Of a stretch of 8,436 nt of DNA, positions 5,660-8,436 are shown one piece after another. Position 1 is the first letter of the stretch. Each line of letters opens with the position of its first letter. Location of the stretch: assembly GCA_031281855.1 (NCBI GenBank), contig JAITEW010000360.1:1-8436 (forward strand), written 5' to 3'. Below the pieces are notes generated by a model. It was not told where the DNA came from and made no database searches. It saw nothing but the letters and a program-made list of their open reading frames with translations. The translations under genes were made by a program, and so were the position numbers. This stretch comes from Treponema sp. Its GTDB lineage: Bacteria > Spirochaetota > Spirochaetia > Treponematales > Breznakiellaceae.

Positions 5660-8436
5660 CTAAAAAGACCTCTTCCAGGTCAAAGTGAAGGAAACGTCGT
5701 TGATAAACCAGTTTTCCGGGTGCAGCAGCGCCATGTTGAGCTGGATGTTAAAAAGAGGGTTTCTCATCTCCAGGCCTATTTCGGGTTCCAATTTCAATCC
5801 CCCCCAGGTTTGTTTTGTCTCGTCGTACCGGAACGAAAACAGGGACTGGACAAAGATATCCGATCCTATGTATTTACCAAAGAAAACAGTTGTATTGTCA
5901 AAATAGTTACCAGCCCGGTACGCTCTTTCCACAGGCTCTCCGCTGCTGTTCAGGGCGTTTCCCCCCCCGGGGTTGACGCCCGCGGCGCGGTACACCATGT
6001 TTTGCAGCACCTGGGTCCTGATAGAGAACATGTCCATGCCCAGAAAGTCCCTGACGGACTTCTGGAGCCTTCTGAGGACAATGAACTGCGTAAGGGCGTC
6101 GCCTGCGAAGGAAAGCATGGGATTCCGCCGGTCTCCGGCGTCTCCGGGCAGCCCCTGGGGATTCTGCCCGAGTATGGAAAAAATCTCCAACTGCGACAAC
6201 GCCGGGCTGGATTCAAAACGGGGGGCAAAGGATTTGAGAGGGGCGTTGTCGATTATCATGGAAATAGTAACCGGCCCTTCATCACTCTGGTCCCGGATTT
6301 CAGCCCTTGCGCTTATACGGGGGTCAAAGTCAACTTCGTTTTCGTTGAAGAACAGGGTTCCTTCGCGGATGTAGAAATTCCGCTCTAAGTAGAATATTTC
6401 GCCGCTCCGCAGGCGCACGTCCCCCTGGAGGGTAAAACGCCGGGCAGCCTCATCGTTGGTGATGTGTATCCCTGTGCCCAGGTCCGTATAGGCCTGGAGT
6501 ATGGGAAACGACGCGTTAGGCCAGTAAAATTCCACCCGCCTGCCGGTTTTTATCCTGATGTCCGTAACGGTCATAATCCCTGTCGGAGGGCCTGCGTCAG
6601 GGGCGGCTATTTCCTCGGCGTTAAGGCTTATTTCCGTATTCTGGGCTGTCAAATCCCCTGAAACGGTTAAAATCATGTCCGCCATAGCCAGATTCAGCTT
6701 TCCCGAAACCTGGCCGTGCGCCAGTACGCCGGAAATATCAAAACCGAAAGGTATGGGATCCTCTAAAGGCACAACAATATCCAGACTGAAAATATTCGGT
6801 ATCCACCGTTCAAACCTGAACCATGCGGACACCAGCCCGGAGCCTCCGCCTACAACGGCGTCTACAGGGCCGAAGGTCATCTCGTTCCCGTCCAGGGAGA
6901 CCGCCACCGGCACCGGCCTGATATCCTCGGTTATGTATTCAGGCACCCGGATGCGCATGCTGGAGGCCCTGAGGGAGCCGTAGAATTCGGGATCGCTCAG
7001 GGAACCCGACACCTGTACCGAACCGCTGACAATGCCGCCCGGAAAGGCAATAGTGTCCAGAGGGGGTACGAAACGCCAAAGGGAACCAAGGTCCACGTAG
7101 AGATCCGAAACCTGGGCGTCGATGGTTTTGGAATCAATGGAACCGATAAACGAACCCCTTATAGGTGAAGGGCCGGACAGGGCGGCGTAAAAATCCCCTT
7201 TACCGGTATTGTCCGGAGAATAGCGGAAACGGATCATATTTTTGGGTCCGCCGTTTAAGGCGATATGGTTTCCCTGTTCATCCCTGAGGCTGGAAAAGGT
7301 AAAGCTGAAAGGTTCCCCGGCTTCCAGGGTATCGTAACGGGCAGTATCCAAATCCAGGGACCCGCTGACGGAATCCAGCGCTTCTTTCAGGTCGAGCCAG
7401 GACCTGAGGCGCTTGAATTCAGCCTGGCTCCTGAAGGAAACATCCACCCCTCTGCCGGCCAGGGCGCCGTGGATTTCGGCCCTGGTTTCTGCCAGGTTGA
7501 TCCGGCGGTCCGCCTTGAAGTAGGGCATAGAGGCTTCCAGGCCGCCGTAACTCATCCGTACATCTCTCAGAAAAAATACGTCAGAATCCAGGGAAGCCGA
7601 GGCCCGAATCTTCATATCAGTATCCTGAAAATGGAAAACCAGGGACTGGAGCTCCGCTTCGGCGCTAAACGATTCCCCTGGTTTCCAGGAAAGCCGGAAA
7701 TCCCCTGAAGCAACGGCGTTGCGGGTGTTCCGGCTCAGCCGGGCAAGGTTCATCCCCTTGCCGATGAGCGCTGCATTGAACTGCCTGTCCCTGTAAGAAG
7801 CGTTAAGGCTGTAACTCTCCCTGTCTTCCCGGTCCCTGACAGCCAGGCTCAGGGTGATGTTCCGGTAATCGTGGTCCCACGCGGCGTCCAGGTTCCCGGA
7901 CAGGGCGCCGCTGCCGTCTTCGTACACGATGTCCTGAATCCTGGCGCCGTCCTGGCCGGCCCAGCCTGAAAAGCGCAGGGACCCGGCAGAAGAATCCGGC
8001 GCAGCTATGCCGGTTAGCTCAAAACGGTCGATTTCCGCAGACCAGAAACTGGGGGAATCATAACGGAGCGAAACAAGAAAAGCCAGTTGGGCGTACTGAT
8101 CCCCTGAAGGGATGGGTATATTGTCCCCTTTGGCATAGCCCGAATAGGAACCAAAACCGGCGGAACCCAGGTACACCTGGAGCCCGTAGGAACCTCTGAC
8201 GCTGAGGGAATCCCGGTCCAAAACCGAACCTTCAAGGTAATACACCATATTTTTGTGAGAAGCGTCCAGGGAAAAGGATATGTCCATGGGATTGGAAAAA
8301 TCCACCATTCCCGAAACCCCGGCAGTCCCGCCGGTCCAGCTTATCTGGCCGCCGTCCAGTTCAAAGCGCTTGTCTGTCCCTGAAACAGACGCTATAGCAA
8401 GGATATCCCTGGGGCCCTCATAAGCTGCCACAAACC
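5660..8436 (-). CDS. tamB: TamB-family translocation/assembly module protein (5' end outside window)
   Basis: TamB-family proteins span the periplasm as long hydrophobic-grooved beta-helices anchored in the inner membrane. They partner with Omp85 proteins and are implicated in outer-membrane protein assembly and phospholipid transport. About 925 codons are visible. The frame is open to the right edge, and the first potential start, a GTG at 8431, sits mid-domain, so the N-terminal anchor is missing. Most of the protein is repetitive short beta-strands (SGSLDLD, SGSVQVSGSLSDPEFYG, LQGDVRLRSGEIFYLERNF), as expected of an AsmA/TamB fold. Numbering from the GTG, residues about 560-923 form the conserved TamB C-terminal domain (formerly DUF490), including FDPRISARAEI, LEIFSILGQ, LRRLQKSVRDFLGMD and FGKYIGSDIFVQSLFSFRYD. 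The last strand ends in Phe (FTLTWKRSF), resembling an outer-membrane targeting strand. A G8 tract lies at Gly822-824. Its neighbour bamA fits a functional link. Confidence 0.9.
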   Translation of the reverse strand, partial: FVAAYEGPRDILAIASVSGTDKRFELDGGQISWTGGTAGVSGMVDFSNPMDISFSLDASHKNMVYYLEGSVLDRDSLSVRGSYGLQVYLGSAGFGSYSGYAKGDNIPIPSGDQYAQLAFLVSLRYDSPSFWSAEIDRFELTGIAAPDSSAGSLRFSGWAGQDGARIQDIVYEDGSGALSGNLDAAWDHDYRNITLSLAVRDREDRESYSLNASYRDRQFNAALIGKGMNLARLSRNTRNAVASGDFRLSWKPGESFSAEAELQSLVFHFQDTDMKIRASASLDSDVFFLRDVRMSYGGLEASMPYFKADRRINLAETRAEIHGALAGRGVDVSFRSQAEFKRLRSWLDLKEALDSVSGSLDLDTARYDTLEAGEPFSFTFSSLRDEQGNHIALNGGPKNMIRFRYSPDNTGKGDFYAALSGPSPIRGSFIGSIDSKTIDAQVSDLYVDLGSLWRFVPPLDTIAFPGGIVSGSVQVSGSLSDPEFYGSLRASSMRIRVPEYITEDIRPVPVAVSLDGNEMTFGPVDAVVGGGSGLVSAWFRFERWIPNIFSLDIVVPLEDPIPFGFDISGVLAHGQVSGKLNLAMADMILTVSGDLTAQNTEISLNAEEIAAPDAGPPTGIMTVTDIRIKTGRRVEFYWPNASFPILQAYTDLGTGIHITNDEAARRFTLQGDVRLRSGEIFYLERNFYIREGTLFFNENEVDFDPRISARAEIRDQSDEGPVTISMIIDNAPLKSFAPRFESSPALSQLEIFSILGQNPQGLPGDAGDRRNPMLSFAGDALTQFIVLRRLQKSVRDFLGMDMFSIRTQVLQNMVYRAAGVNPGGGNALNSSGEPVERAYRAGNYFDNTTVFFGKYIGSDIFVQSLFSFRYDETKQTWGGLKLEPEIGLEMRNPLFNIQLNMALLHPENWFINDVSFTLTWKRSF

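Noticed and set aside
5641..5662. Terminator after tamB from GGTATACC followed by a T-rich stretch
   Set aside because: The palindrome has no room for a loop and gives only about 3 base pairs, so no stable hairpin precedes the T-rich run.
8429..8431. GTG at 8431 as the true start of tamB
   Set aside because: The frame is open upstream to the window edge, the protein begins in the middle of a beta-rich domain, and no signal anchor or SD is visible. The gene is better treated as truncated by the window.
1..8436. CCCTGA appears more often than TCAGGG on the plus strand, like an oriented chromosomal motif
   Set aside because: All genes lie on the minus strand, so frequent Leu-Arg (CTC AGG) and Ser/Gly codon pairs can explain the bias. 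A whole-genome strand comparison would be needed to claim more.

Overview
The window looks like the chromosome of a spirochaete of the Treponema group. The main evidence is gene order: reading along the minus strand from right to left it carries tamB, bamA, skp/ompH and mutS. From memory this is the order around the BamA gene (TP0326) of Treponema pallidum. Base composition appears slightly above half G+C, with many CGG/AGG/GGC codons, so a free-living or gut (for example termite-gut) treponeme is more likely than T. pallidum itself. That last step is inference.

Layout (all genes on the minus strand): 8436-5660 is the C-terminal 925 or so codons of a TamB-family protein whose 5' end is outside the window. 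5659-5557 is a 103-bp gap with an AT-rich, possibly promoter-bearing patch. 5556-3016 is bamA, with a signal peptide, five POTRA repeats and an Omp85 barrel. 3003-2473 is skp/ompH, only 12 bp downstream of bamA, with a Shine-Dalgarno (SD) sequence that shares bases with the bamA stop codon. 2472-2335 is an intergenic region with a perfect 12-bp inverted repeat and a good sigma70-type promoter. 2313 (or 2334) to 1 is mutS, open through the left edge and lacking only its C-terminal end.

How they work together: Skp is the periplasmic holdase that carries unfolded outer-membrane proteins, BamA folds and inserts them, and TamB is a periplasm-spanning beta-helical protein linked to BamA-family function and envelope lipid or protein transport. 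These three form an outer-membrane biogenesis module. MutS (mismatch recognition) is a neighbour with its own apparent promoter, not part of that pathway.

I found no mobile element, CRISPR array, RNA gene or unknown system. The points worth a second look are: a mutS start region where the well-placed SD faces an ACG codon instead of ATG; a perfect palindrome directly upstream of the mutS promoter; homopolymer runs in mutS and a G8 tract in tamB that could be slippage sites; and a long acidic and aromatic insertion in the BamA barrel.
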